From NCBI GenBank assembly GCA_947086925.1, contig CAMUAL010000001.1, positions 1 through 64,000 of the forward strand: a stretch of 64,000 nt of DNA, written 5' to 3'. The translations under genes and the position numbers were made by a program. Under the pieces are notes generated by a model that had not been told where the DNA came from, made no database searches, and saw nothing but the letters and a program-made list of their open reading frames with translations. Within the stretch, counting starts at the first letter, position 1. Every line of letters begins with the position of its first letter. Source of the DNA: an uncultured Clostridia bacterium. GTDB taxonomy: Bacteria > Bacillota > Clostridia > Christensenellales > Pumilibacteraceae. Below are positions 56,705-64,000 of the stretch, piece by piece.

Positions 56705-56926
56705 ATGCCCAAGGACGATAATATCGAAGCGGAAGGTACCGTGGTAGAGTGCCTGCGCAACGCTATGTTCAAGGTAAAGCTGTCAAACGGTCACATTGTG
56801 ACATGTACCATATCGGGTAAAATCCGTATGCACTACATTAAAATCTTAGAAGGCGACACCGTTAAAATCGAAATGTCGCCCTACGATATTACAAAAGGTA
56901 GAATAACCTACCGCAACAAAAATTAA
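56705..56926 (+). CDS. infA: Translation initiation factor IF-1
   Basis: 73 residues, an S1/OB-fold protein that binds the 30S A site during initiation. 'EAEGTVVECLRNAMFKVKLSNGHIVTCTISGKIRMHYIKILEGDTVKIE' is clear IF-1. AAGGAGAG precedes the ATG; it is 9 bp after the KOW gene. Confidence 0.98.
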   Translation: MPKDDNIEAEGTVVECLRNAMFKVKLSNGHIVTCTISGKIRMHYIKILEGDTVKIEMSPYDITKGRITYRNKN

Positions 56927-56945
56927 CCCCAAAGAGGTAACTAAA

Positions 56946-57062
56946 ATGAAAGTAAGAACTTCGGTTAAACCCATGTGCGACAGATGCAGAGTAATCAAGC
57001 GTCACGGCAAAGTAATGGTTATCTGCTCGAAGTACCCCAATCACAAACAGCGTCAGGGCTGA
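56946..57062 (+). CDS. rpmJ: Ribosomal protein L36, zinc form
   Basis: 38 residues, the smallest ribosomal protein. The zinc ligands Cys11, Cys14, Cys27 and His33 are present, so this is the C+ form. AAAGAGG precedes the ATG at 56946. The next gene, rpsM, is 280 bp away, whereas usually the gap is short. Confidence 0.97.
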   Translation: MKVRTSVKPMCDRCRVIKRHGKVMVICSKYPNHKQRQG

Positions 57063-57147
57063 AAAAGGCGGCAAAACACGAATATGCGCGCGGATTCCTT
57101 GTATAAGGGCAGTTTCCGTGCGCCGTTTTGGCGTTTAAAGAGCAAAA

Positions 57148-57227
57148 CAGTTCCGTAAGTCAGGTTACGGGTTGATATTAAAAGATGCAGTTCCGTAAGT
57201 CAGGTTACGGGTTGATATTAAAAAAAG
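57148..57227 (+). repeat. 40-bp tandem repeat with hairpins upstream of rpsM
   Basis: Two units with a period of 40 bp (57148-57187 and 57188-57227). The first 36 bases are identical, and each contains the hairpin CCGTAA-N6-TTACGG. Confidence 0.9.
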
Positions 57228-57342
57228 AAAAATATCGCAACGGGGCGGTGCTGATTAACATTCCATAGTCGGCACTGCGTAAAAATTGCGTAATCATATA
57301 TATTTAAAACTCTAAATAAACAAATTTTAAAGGAGAAAAACT

Positions 57343-57711
57343 GTGGCAAGAATAGCCGGAATAGATTTACCCCGTGAAAAACGCGTGGAAATCGGACTTA
57401 CGTATATTTACGGTATCGGCAAGCCCACCGCTCAAAAGATTTTGGCGGATACGGGCGTAAATCCCGACACCCGAGTAAAAGATTTAAACGAAGAAGAAGT
57501 AAACAAAATCCGTTCTTACGTAGAGCACAACCTCCGCGTAGAAGGCGATTTGCACCGTGAAGTGGCTCTCAACATAAAACGCCTTATGGAAATAGGATGC
57601 TACCGCGGCGTGCGTCACCGCAAAGGTCTTCCCGTTCGCGGACAGAACACCAAGCAGAATGCGCGCACTCGCAAAGGTCCCAAGCGTACCGTGGGCAGAA
57701 AGAAAAAGTAG
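57343..57711 (+). CDS. rpsM: Ribosomal protein S13
   Basis: 122 residues. S13 contacts the P-site tRNA and forms head bridges B1a and B1b. 'ARIAGIDLPREKRVEIGLTYIYGIG' opens it, and the tail 'RGQNTKQNARTRKGPKRTVGRKKK' is the basic tRNA-contacting end. Start GTG at 57343 after AAGGAG. The 5' spacer carries the 40-bp hairpin repeats. Confidence 0.98.
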   Translation: MARIAGIDLPREKRVEIGLTYIYGIGKPTAQKILADTGVNPDTRVKDLNEEEVNKIRSYVEHNLRVEGDLHREVALNIKRLMEIGCYRGVRHRKGLPVRGQNTKQNARTRKGPKRTVGRKKK

Positions 57712-57724
57712 GAGAGCATAAAAA

Positions 57725-58117
57725 ATGGCAGTGAAAAAGACTTCTTCCAGAAAGAGCAGAGTAACTAAGAATATAGATAAAGGACAAGTGCATATCCACG
57801 CTTCGTTTAACAATACGATTATAACCGTAACCGACGAGCAGGGGAATGCGATTTCCGCATGCAGTGCAGGAGCGCTCAACTTCCGCGGCAGCCGTAAAAG
57901 CACGCCGTTTGCGGCTCAGCAGGCTTCCGAAAAAGCTGCGGCTGCGGCAAAAGAACACGGACTTAAAAGCGTTGACGTTTTCGTTAAAGGTCCCGGCAGC
58001 GGTCGTGAGTCGGCAATCCGCGCACTCGAAGTAGTGGGACTTGCCGTAACGAGCATAACCGACGTTTCGCCCATTCCTCATAACGGATGCCGTCCGCCCA
58101 AACGCAGAAGAGTTTAA
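57725..58117 (+). CDS. rpsK: Ribosomal protein S11
   Basis: 130 residues. S11 lies on the 30S platform by the mRNA exit. 'HIHASFNNTIITVTDEQGNAIS' and the end 'DVSPIPHNGCRPPKRRRV' are standard. GGAGAG precedes the ATG, 13 bp after rpsM. Confidence 0.98.
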   Translation: MAVKKTSSRKSRVTKNIDKGQVHIHASFNNTIITVTDEQGNAISACSAGALNFRGSRKSTPFAAQQASEKAAAAAKEHGLKSVDVFVKGPGSGRESAIRALEVVGLAVTSITDVSPIPHNGCRPPKRRRV

Positions 58118-58135
58118 TAGGAGAGATAAGATAAA

Positions 58136-58756
58136 ATGGCTAAATATACATGTGCAGATTGTCGTCAGTGCCGCCGCGAAGGACAAAAACTGTTCCTTAA
58201 AGGCGAGCGTTGCACCAGCAAAAAATGCGCTATGGAGCGTCGCCCCGTTCCTCCCGGACAGCACGGCATGGGCAGAAAAAAAGCAAGCGAGTACAGCGTG
58301 CAGTTGCGTGAAAAGCAAAAGGCAAAGCGCGCTTACGGATTGCTCGAAAAGCAGTTCCGCAGTTATTACGAAGAAGCCGAGCGTATGCGCGGCGTAACCG
58401 GTGAAAACATGCTTGCGCTTATCGAGCGCAGACTCGATAACGTGGTATACCGTATGGGCATAGGCGCAAGCCGCGCTCAGTGCCGTCAGATTGTAAATCA
58501 CGGTCACATAACGGTAAACGGCAAGCGTGTAGACATACCTTCGTATCAGGTTAAAATCGGCGACGTTATCGCGGTAAACGAAAACAAGAAAGACAACGCG
58601 ATTTTCAAAGAACTGCGCGGAGCACGCATAGTAATGCCCAAGTGGTTGGAGTTCGACACCGAGTCGCTTGTGGGCAAAATAATCGACAGCCCTAAGCGCG
58701 AAGATATCGACCTTAATATCAACGAGCAGCTTATCGTCGAGTTGTATTCCAAGTAA
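58136..58756 (+). CDS. rpsD: Ribosomal protein S4
   Basis: 206 residues. S4 starts 30S assembly and influences decoding fidelity. The N-terminus has clustered cysteines (CADCRQCRREG and 'CTSKKCAMERR'), which could bind zinc as in the C+ S4 of some bacteria. 'RRLDNVVYRMG..ASRAQCRQIVNHGHI..NGKRVDIPSYQVK' is the S4 RNA-binding domain. In B. subtilis S4 autoregulates; no site is identified here. GGAGAG precedes the ATG. Confidence 0.97.
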   Translation: MAKYTCADCRQCRREGQKLFLKGERCTSKKCAMERRPVPPGQHGMGRKKASEYSVQLREKQKAKRAYGLLEKQFRSYYEEAERMRGVTGENMLALIERRLDNVVYRMGIGASRAQCRQIVNHGHITVNGKRVDIPSYQVKIGDVIAVNENKKDNAIFKELRGARIVMPKWLEFDTESLVGKIIDSPKREDIDLNINEQLIVELYSK

Positions 58757-58818
58757 CAGTAAATAAGTCAAATAAAGTAAAGTCTGTCAAAGTGGCATAA
58801 GCCACCAAGGAGAATTGA

Positions 58819-59778
58819 ATGAATATGATGGAAATCGAAAAGCCACGGATTACGCTTGAGGAAAGCCCCGATTTAAGGGTAGGAAAGTTTGTAGTAGAAC
58901 CTCTCGAGCGTGGTTATGGCATTACGCTCGGCAATGCGCTCAGAAGGGTTCTGTTGTCCGCACTCCCCGGAACGGCGGTTGTGGGCATTCGCATAGAGGG
59001 TGCAAGCCACGAGTTTACTACCATCAAGGGAGTCAAGGAAGACGTTGCGGAGATTATTCTTAATTTAAAAGGGCTCAATCTTAAAGCCAACTATTCCGAC
59101 AAGACCCTTAAAAAGACGCTCAAAATCGAGCGCAATACACCGGGTATCGTAACCGCTAAGGATATCGAAATCGACCCCGAGATAGAAGTTTTAAACCCCG
59201 ATATGTACATTTGCACGCTTGACGACGGCGGAAAGCTTAACATGGAAATGACCGTTGCGCGCGGCAGAGGCTATGTAGTGGCATTACACCACAAAGACGA
59301 AAGCCAGCCCATAGGTTATATTCCCATCGACGCTATTTTTACGCCTGTTAAAGCCGCAAGCTATTCGGTTGAAAGCACCCGTGTGGGGCAGTCGATAGAT
59401 TACGACAAACTCACGCTCGAAGTTAAAACCGACGGCAGCTTGTCGGCAAAGGACGTTCTGAGTCTTGCCGCAAAAGCGATTGAAGACCATATCCGTTTGT
59501 TTGTAAATCTTTCGGACGTAATATCGGGCATGGATATACTCGTTTCGCGCGAGGAAGACAAACAGCAAAAAGTTCTCGAAATGAACATCGAAGACATGGA
59601 TTTAAGCGTTCGCAGTTACAACTGCTTAAAGCGCGCCGCGATTCATACCGTAGAAGATTTAACAAAGAGAACGGAAGAAGATATGCTTAAAGTCCGCAAT
59701 TTGGGTCGCAAGTCGCTTGACGAGGTTATAAGCAAACTGCGCTCTTACGGTTTGGATCTTAAAAGCAACGATGATTAA
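58819..59778 (+). CDS. rpoA: RNA polymerase alpha subunit
   Basis: 319 residues. The N-terminal domain (1-230) dimerises and assembles RNA polymerase; the 'ERGYGITLGNALRRVLLSALPGTAVVGI' helix region is conserved. A flexible linker leads to the C-terminal domain (about 250-315) with 'LGRKSLDEVISKLRSYGL', which binds UP elements and activators. AAGGAG precedes the ATG at 58819; ATGs at 58825 and 58828 are alternatives. rpoB and rpoC are not in this window. Confidence 0.98.
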   Translation: MNMMEIEKPRITLEESPDLRVGKFVVEPLERGYGITLGNALRRVLLSALPGTAVVGIRIEGASHEFTTIKGVKEDVAEIILNLKGLNLKANYSDKTLKKTLKIERNTPGIVTAKDIEIDPEIEVLNPDMYICTLDDGGKLNMEMTVARGRGYVVALHHKDESQPIGYIPIDAIFTPVKAASYSVESTRVGQSIDYDKLTLEVKTDGSLSAKDVLSLAAKAIEDHIRLFVNLSDVISGMDILVSREEDKQQKVLEMNIEDMDLSVRSYNCLKRAAIHTVEDLTKRTEEDMLKVRNLGRKSLDEVISKLRSYGLDLKSNDD

Positions 59779-59792
59779 GGAGTAACGCAAAA

Positions 59793-60299
59793 ATGGAACA
59801 GAGAAAATTGGGTAAACCCACCGATCAAAGAATGGCTCTTTTACGCAATCAGGTTACCGACCTTCTTTGGAACGGTAAAATAGAAACCACCTGCGACCGC
59901 GCAAAAGAAGTTAGCCGCATGGCGGATAAAATTCTTACGCTTGCAATAAACAGCTATACCGATACTTACAAAAAGGTTGAAACCCGCAAAACGGACAAGG
60001 GCGACGTTAAAGTGGAACTCGTAAACGACGGTCCCAAAAAACTTGCCGCACGCCGTAAAATAATGAGTATCGTTTACGACCGCCAGGAACAGCGCGGTGA
60101 AAAAGAATCGGCTATTGCTTTTAAGCAACGCACCGAGCATATTCAGCACCCGCTTATCGAAAAGATTTTCAACGAGTACGCTCCCAAATATACCAAGCGT
60201 GCCGCCGACCTCGGTCAGAAAGGCGGTTACACCCGCGTTCTTAAAATGGGATTCCGCAGAGGCGACAGCGCCGAAGCCGCGCTCATAGAGTTGGTGTAA
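59793..60299 (+). CDS. rplQ: Ribosomal protein L17 with central insertion
   Basis: 168 residues compared with the usual 113-125. The N-terminal 'RKLGKPTDQRMALLRNQVTDLLWNGKIETT' is standard, then a lysine-rich insertion of about 45 residues (about 63-110) separates it from the C-terminal 'GGYTRVLKMGFRRGDSAEAALIELV'. Similar inserts occur in Clostridia. L17 lies near the tunnel exit. It ends the alpha operon; a terminator follows at 60306. GGAG precedes the ATG. Confidence 0.96.
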   Translation: MEQRKLGKPTDQRMALLRNQVTDLLWNGKIETTCDRAKEVSRMADKILTLAINSYTDTYKKVETRKTDKGDVKVELVNDGPKKLAARRKIMSIVYDRQEQRGEKESAIAFKQRTEHIQHPLIEKIFNEYAPKYTKRAADLGQKGGYTRVLKMGFRRGDSAEAALIELV

Positions 60300-60305
60300 C
60301 ATTGT

Positions 60306-60345
60306 TTCCCCTCCCGTCTTACATAAGGCGGAGGGGAATTTTATT
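60306..60345 (+). terminator. Terminator after rplQ
   Basis: A long stem with a single bulge (60306-60320 with 60325-60338), CCCC/GGGG-rich, 4-nt loop and T-rich tail. Confidence 0.92.
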
Positions 60346-60403
60346 ATGATAAATAACGCCAATAAAAATCAAATGATTACATATCGATGTCTTGAAAAAT
60401 ATC

Positions 60404-60433
60404 TTGACATATTACGCGATTGTATGATAAAAT
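60404..60433 (+). promoter_or_regulatory. Promoter of the DUF4177 gene
   Basis: TTGACA (60404-60409), 18 bp, TAAAAT (60428-60433) preceded by TGA (extended -10). Confidence 0.7.
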
Positions 60434-60463
60434 AATATCAATGAAAAACAAAGGAGATATATT

Positions 60464-60697
60464 ATGAAAGTTTACAAACTTGTAGCGGGACCTACCACAA
60501 GCCAGATTCTCGACAAAAAAGGCAACACAGGCGACGCGGTAAATTCGTTCGAATCGGTTATTTCGAATATGGCAAAAGAGGGTTGGACTTACCACTCGAT
60601 GGAGCCTATCACCACTCAGCAAACAAAAGGTTGCTTTATTAACAAGCAAACGATAGTAACAACTTTTTATATGCTTGTATTCGTTAAGGAAGCGTAA
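60464..60697 (+). CDS. DUF4177 family protein
   Basis: 77 residues. The pattern 'YKLVAGPTTSQ', a central helix 'ESVISNMAKEGWTYHSMEPI' and the end 'TTFYMLVFVKEA' matches DUF4177, small alpha/beta proteins of unknown role with a conserved Gly-Trp before a hydrophobic strand. AAGGAGA precedes the ATG. It has its own promoter. The next gene starts 6 bp on, so the two form an operon. Confidence 0.85.
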   Translation: MKVYKLVAGPTTSQILDKKGNTGDAVNSFESVISNMAKEGWTYHSMEPITTQQTKGCFINKQTIVTTFYMLVFVKEA

Positions 60698-60702
60698 GCC
60701 GT

Positions 60703-61329
60703 TTGCAAAACAATAGAAACGACATAAAACAAAAGTCCGCATCGGCACCCGATGCGGATTCTTTTTCTTTTAACGCAGAAGCCTGCGCGGATAGTAAGGA
60801 ACAAACCGTCAAAGCCGAAAATGCTACGGTAGGCGACTGTCAAACCGTGTCGGTGGAACTCACCGAGGCGGATTTCGCCTATTCGCAAATGCGCACTGCG
60901 GCAATAGATACGCTTATAAAAAAGACTAACGGCGCAAGCGTGGACGAGCACGGATTGGTTCGCCCGCACATATCCGCCGTGCGGGCGGTGCTTAACATAA
61001 CATTGCCGCTTATAATCTGCGGCGGAATTTTTTGTCTGCTGTATTTTTTGTTGCCGCGCTATAACTTAACGGTTGCTCTGTCGGTATCGCTCGGACTTTT
61101 GGGACTGTATATAATAGTGCGCATGCGCAGTATTTTGATATGGTGCGTTCTCGTGTATCAGGCAAAGGCCCCCGCTCATGTGCGCCGCCGTTGCGTTTTC
61201 ACTCCCACGTGCTCGGAGTACGCGCTTCAAGCATTACGTAAATACGGCGTAATTCGCGGAGTCCCGAAAATTGTTGCGCGCCTGTGGCGATGTCATCCGC
61301 CCAATGAGGGCAACGACCCGCTCAAATAA
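60703..61329 (+). CDS. YidD-domain protein with membrane N-terminal extension
   Basis: 208 residues. The last 70 residues are YidD (membrane protein insertion efficiency factor): 'YQAKAPAHVRRRCVFTPTCSEYALQALRKYGVIRGVPKIVARLWRCHPPNEGNDPLK', with the PTCSEYA and RCHP motifs. Ordinary YidD is 70-110 residues. Here a polar N-terminal region (1-95) and two membrane helices (about 97-117 and 121-140) come before it. YidD supports YidC-dependent insertion; yidC is not in the window. The TTG start at 60703 has AAGGAAG upstream; no good ATG exists nearby. Confidence 0.82.
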   Translation: MQNNRNDIKQKSASAPDADSFSFNAEACADSKEQTVKAENATVGDCQTVSVELTEADFAYSQMRTAAIDTLIKKTNGASVDEHGLVRPHISAVRAVLNITLPLIICGGIFCLLYFLLPRYNLTVALSVSLGLLGLYIIVRMRSILIWCVLVYQAKAPAHVRRRCVFTPTCSEYALQALRKYGVIRGVPKIVARLWRCHPPNEGNDPLK

Positions 61330-61364
61330 AAACCGCTGTTGCTTTTTCTTGCAACGGCGGTTTT
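61329..61364. terminator. Bidirectional terminator between yidD and thioredoxin
   Basis: A 14-bp stem (61329-61342 with 61351-61364, one G-U) with an 8-nt loop, A-run on the left and T-run on the right, placed between convergent genes. Confidence 0.9.
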
Positions 61365-61395
61365 CGTTTATGCAATTTGATTTTTCGGTTTTGTA

Positions 61396-61701
61396 TTATA
61401 ACCCCGCAAGTTGGGCAAGGTTGCTTATTGATTGTACGCCCACGGCTTTGTTGAAAACCTCTCCGCCCTTAAAGACGATAATTGTGGGAATACTCATTAT
61501 TCCGAATTGCATGCAAAGTTTTTCGTTTTCGTCGGTGTTTACTTTGCACACCTTGACTTTGCCCGAATATTTTTCGGCAAACTGTTCGAGTATGGGAGTC
61601 TGACTGCGGCAAGGTCCGCACCACGGTGCCCAAAAGTCTACAACTACGGGTAAGTCACCCGATATTTCCGAATCGAAAGTGCTGTCGTTAAGTTCAATCA
61701 T
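61396..61701 (-). CDS. trxA: Thioredoxin
   Basis: Small cytoplasmic disulfide reductant, 101 residues. WCGPC with active cysteines 28 and 31 follows the FWAPWC strand, and the cis-proline in 'SIPTIIVF' is present, so it is a complete canonical thioredoxin reduced by thioredoxin reductase. AAGGAG precedes the - strand ATG. It follows pepV on the - strand with a 130-bp gap; a separate promoter is not clear, so it may be partly co-transcribed. It converges on yidD. Confidence 0.97.
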   Translation of the reverse strand: MIELNDSTFDSEISGDLPVVVDFWAPWCGPCRSQTPILEQFAEKYSGKVKVCKVNTDENEKLCMQFGIMSIPTIIVFKGGEVFNKAVGVQSISNLAQLAGL

Positions 61702-61831
61702 AATTATATACTCCTTATTTTATATATTTTCCTATTTTCAGTGATTTTATTATTTTCTGCTCGGTGCAAAAGAGCGATTTGCTTGTTTTCGTCGCTTTCC
61801 TAAATGACTTGTGCGTAAATAGTGCGGCGTT

Positions 61832-63223
61832 TTAAAACGCTTTGTCAAGTTTTAATATCGCCGCCTCGTAAATAGCGGGTAACTTATCGAACAGCTCAAT
61901 CGGGAAAGATTCGTCGATATTGTGTATATTGGTTTCGAGGTTTTCAAAGGTGGGACCGAACGCAACCGCATTGGGAAGTTCGCGCGCATATGTGCCCCCG
62001 CCGCAGTAAAGGCATTTTCTGTCGCCCCCGGTGGTTTCGGCGTAAGCGTCTAAAAGCGAGCTTACGAGTTTGCTGTCTTCGGGAATATAAAGGTTGGGCG
62101 ACCAACGATTGACAATTACGGTTGCGCCGTTAAAACACTTTTCTATATTGCTTACAACTTTTTCGTGATTTGCGCATACGGGCAATCGCAAATCGAGCGT
62201 TATTCCCACATGATTTGCACCCTCGATATAATTCACAATGCCGGTATTTACGGTAAGATTGCCCGAAACTTTATCTTCCGCCGCAATGCCCAACAGACTT
62301 GCGGGATTGGGCGCGCCGAGGTATTTTACCGCCGCGCCAAGCGCACTCGATTTACCGCCCGTTAAGCCGTTTAAAAGGGTAATCATTTTTATTGCGGCGT
62401 TTTCTCCCTTTTCGGGCGACATGGCATGTCCCGCAACTCCGCGTGATTCCAAAACGATTTTATCGGGGAAGAAGTGCGCCGAAAAATCCTCTGTGCGCAT
62501 ATTGTTGTCTATAATTATCTTCGCCGCTTTGGGAGTAGCGAATACGTCGCTGCTGTTTCCGAGCGCAGTAATCGTTTCAAACAATTCACTGCCTTTTATC
62601 ACCGTTGCCGAACAGAAATCCGGTACGATGTTGGGGCGAAGTCCCGCTTTCAGCTCCGAAATATCCGACTTTAAAACTTCGTCGGCGGGTAAAAGAACGG
62701 ATAAATGCAATATGCCTTTTTCGCTGTTTATAACGGGGAAATCGGCGTCGGGGACAAAGCTTGCCTTGGGAATTTCGCAATGCTCGCGGTAGTACTCTAT
62801 GCATTCCGAACCGTTTTCTTCGTTGCAACCCACAATAAGACGTATGCGGTTATTCAGCTTTGCGCCGCTGTCTTTAATGCGTTTAAGCGCGTGCAATGCG
62901 GCAACAGTAGGTCCTTTGTCGTCGGCAACGCCTCTGCCCATAATTAAGCCGTTTTCGCATACGAGCGTATAAGGGTCGTGACTCCATCCGTCGCCCGCGG
63001 GCACAACGTCCAAATGTCCGAGTATTCCTATCAAACCGCTTCCTTCGCCGTATTCCGCCCAACCGCAGTAACCGTTTTCGTTATGCGTTTTAAAGCCGTA
63101 GCGAGCGGCTATTTCCAAAAATTTATCGAGTGCCGCTTTCGGACCCGCACCGAACGGTGCGCCGCTTTCCGCTTCGCCCATGGTGGATTGAATTTGTATA
63201 AGTTCTTTTAAATCGTTCAGCAT
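61832..63223 (-). CDS. pepV: M20 dipeptidase, PepV/Xaa-His type
   Basis: 463 residues, cytoplasmic zinc peptidase that splits dipeptides taken up by the cell. The metal ligands are visible: His70 and Asp72 in GHLDVVPAGDGW, Asp101/102 in RGVADDKGP, Glu135 (catalytic) and Glu136 in CNEENGSE, and later the 'GPTF..NIHNIDE' His motif. The central lid domain follows the PepV pattern. GAGAGG precedes the - strand ATG at 63223, and a perfect promoter lies at 63271-63299. It diverges from gltX. Confidence 0.94.
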   Translation of the reverse strand: MLNDLKELIQIQSTMGEAESGAPFGAGPKAALDKFLEIAARYGFKTHNENGYCGWAEYGEGSGLIGILGHLDVVPAGDGWSHDPYTLVCENGLIMGRGVADDKGPTVAALHALKRIKDSGAKLNNRIRLIVGCNEENGSECIEYYREHCEIPKASFVPDADFPVINSEKGILHLSVLLPADEVLKSDISELKAGLRPNIVPDFCSATVIKGSELFETITALGNSSDVFATPKAAKIIIDNNMRTEDFSAHFFPDKIVLESRGVAGHAMSPEKGENAAIKMITLLNGLTGGKSSALGAAVKYLGAPNPASLLGIAAEDKVSGNLTVNTGIVNYIEGANHVGITLDLRLPVCANHEKVVSNIEKCFNGATVIVNRWSPNLYIPEDSKLVSSLLDAYAETTGGDRKCLYCGGGTYARELPNAVAFGPTFENLETNIHNIDESFPIELFDKLPAIYEAAILKLDKAF

Positions 63224-63249
63224 TTAATATACCTCTCACGTCAATTCGG

Positions 63250-63278
63250 TTGCTTTTATTTTACGATGATATTATAAT
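63250..63278 (+). promoter_or_regulatory. gltX promoter sharing its -10 with the pepV promoter
   Basis: TTGCTT (63250-63255), 17 bp, TATAAT (63273-63278). The leader to the ATG at 63315 is about 30 nt. Confidence 0.65.
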
Positions 63279-63299
63279 AGTAAACGGATAATTTGTCAA
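63271..63299 (-). promoter_or_regulatory. pepV promoter, perfect consensus
   Basis: On the - strand TTGACA (63294-63299), 17 bp, TATAAT (63271-63276). It overlaps the + strand -10 by four bases, within the palindromic ATTATAAT. Confidence 0.8.
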
Positions 63300-63314
63300 G
63301 GAGCATACCTTATT

Positions 63315-64000
63315 ATGGTAAGAACACGTTTTGCACCGAGCCCCACGGGATATCTGCATGTGGGGGGATTGCGCACCGCGCTGTACGCCTATTTGTACGC
63401 AAAAAAGGCGGGAGGAAAATTTATACTGCGAATAGAGGATACCGACTTAGAGCGCACGGTAGACGGAGCGGTAGAACTTATTTACCGCACATTGCATGAA
63501 ACGGGACTTGTTTACGACGAAGGTCCCGACGTGGGCGGCGAGTACGGTCCTTACGTTCAGACTCAACGCAAAGATATTTATCTTCAATATGCCGAACGAC
63601 TAATCGAGAGCGGCGACGCTTATTACTGCTTTTGCACAAAGGAACGGCTCGAACAGATTCACAAGGACGGCGCAACCAAATACGACAAGCACTGCCTTAA
63701 TCATATAAGCGTAGAGGAGGCTCGCAAACGCATAGCGGCGGGAGAGAAGTATGTAATCAGGCAGAACATACCCGCAAAGGGCGTTTCAAGTTATACCGAC
63801 CTTGTGTTCGGCGAAATCAGCGTTGATTATAACGACTTAGAGGATAACATACTTATTAAGTCTGACGGATATCCGACTTATAACTTTGCCAACGTAATCG
63901 ACGACCACCTTATGGGAATTACGCACGTTATACGCGGAACGGAATATCTTTCGTCAACGCCAAAATATAACTTATTGTACGACGCGCTCGGGTGGGAACG
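63315..64000 (+). CDS. gltX: Glutamyl-tRNA synthetase (3' end outside window)
   Basis: Partial: 228 codons are present and the gene runs off the right edge. It charges tRNA-Glu (and possibly tRNA-Gln for later amidation in Bacillota). The class I signature is RFAPSPTGYLHVGGLRTAL with HVGG at 15-18. 'LRIEDTDLERT', 'YYCFCTKERLE' and 'DGYPTYNFANVIDDHLMGITHVIRGTEYLSSTPKY' are GluRS features. The KMSKS loop and anticodon-binding part are not in view. AAGGAG precedes the ATG. Confidence 0.97.
   Translation, partial: MVRTRFAPSPTGYLHVGGLRTALYAYLYAKKAGGKFILRIEDTDLERTVDGAVELIYRTLHETGLVYDEGPDVGGEYGPYVQTQRKDIYLQYAERLIESGDAYYCFCTKERLEQIHKDGATKYDKHCLNHISVEEARKRIAAGEKYVIRQNIPAKGVSSYTDLVFGEISVDYNDLEDNILIKSDGYPTYNFANVIDDHLMGITHVIRGTEYLSSTPKYNLLYDALGWE

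Noticed and set aside
57148..57227. CRISPR array
   Set aside because: Only two copies, separated by 4 bp, with no spacer sequences and no cas gene.

Overview
The window is a chromosomal segment of a monoderm, low-to-moderate GC bacterium, most likely a member of the Clostridia (Bacillota) known mainly from gut metagenomes. Evidence: the gene order secY-adk-map-KOW protein-infA-rpmJ-rpsM-rpsK-rpsD-rpoA-rplQ; zinc forms of S14, L33, L36, L24 and adenylate kinase; PadR/HAAS/DUF4097, DUF5685, zinc-ribbon and LytTR families; and strong purine-rich ribosome binding sites. Genus cannot be read from the sequence. Almost everything is on the + strand; a tRNA, an esterase, thioredoxin and a dipeptidase are on the - strand.

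Layout. 1-2.3 kb: two unknown membrane proteins and tRNA-Gly(CCC). 2.3-4.8 kb: a probable stand-alone structured RNA, then an autoregulated padR-HAAS-DUF4097 envelope operon. 4.9-9.3 kb: esterase, ABC-F protein, a TIR-like repeat protein, prephenate dehydratase. 9.4-16.7 kb: secA, prfB, tsaD-mnmA, degV. 16.7-24 kb: surface polysaccharide or glycoside functions (membrane esterase facing a domain-swapped GH3 glucosidase) and a LytTR/GHKL two-component system. 24-26.7 kb: NfeD, flotillin and a tiny zinc-ribbon protein. 26.9-33.7 kb: aminotransferase, P-loop protein, thrC, trpS, DUF5685, DnaJ-like protein, membrane protein. 33.8-37.8 kb: rpmG-secE-nusG-rplK-rplA and rplJ-rplL with an L10-type leader. 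37.9-43.6 kb: three surface-glycosylation genes (GtrA-GT2 fusion, YfhO, GT2). 44-60.3 kb: the S10-spc-alpha ribosomal protein cluster. 60.4-64 kb: DUF4177 protein, extended YidD, thioredoxin, PepV-type dipeptidase and the start of gltX, cut by the window end.

How it fits together. The backbone is translation and Sec export: ribosomal proteins, SecE/SecY/SecA, NusG, RpoA, RF2, IF-1, TrpS, GltX, t6A and s2U tRNA modification, Map and YidD. Inserted in it are envelope genes. rpoB-rpoC and rpsL-rpsG-fusA-tuf, which usually lie between rplL and rpsJ, are absent there, and the glycosylation genes sit in their place.

Most interesting signals: (i) G8-G9 homopolymers, one forming most of the promoter spacer of the glycosylation operon and one inside the response-regulator coding sequence, both candidate phase-variation switches; (ii) a strong promoter with a roughly 147-nt multi-hairpin RNA ending in an intrinsic terminator; (iii) three families of dispersed repeats in ribosomal-region spacers, one of which supplies the C-terminal codons of a glycosyltransferase; (iv) terminator-like hairpins placed at the predicted transcription starts of the rpmG-secE-nusG and S10 operons; (v) a symmetrical -10 element that seems to serve divergent pepV and gltX promoters; (vi) a near-leaderless tsaD.
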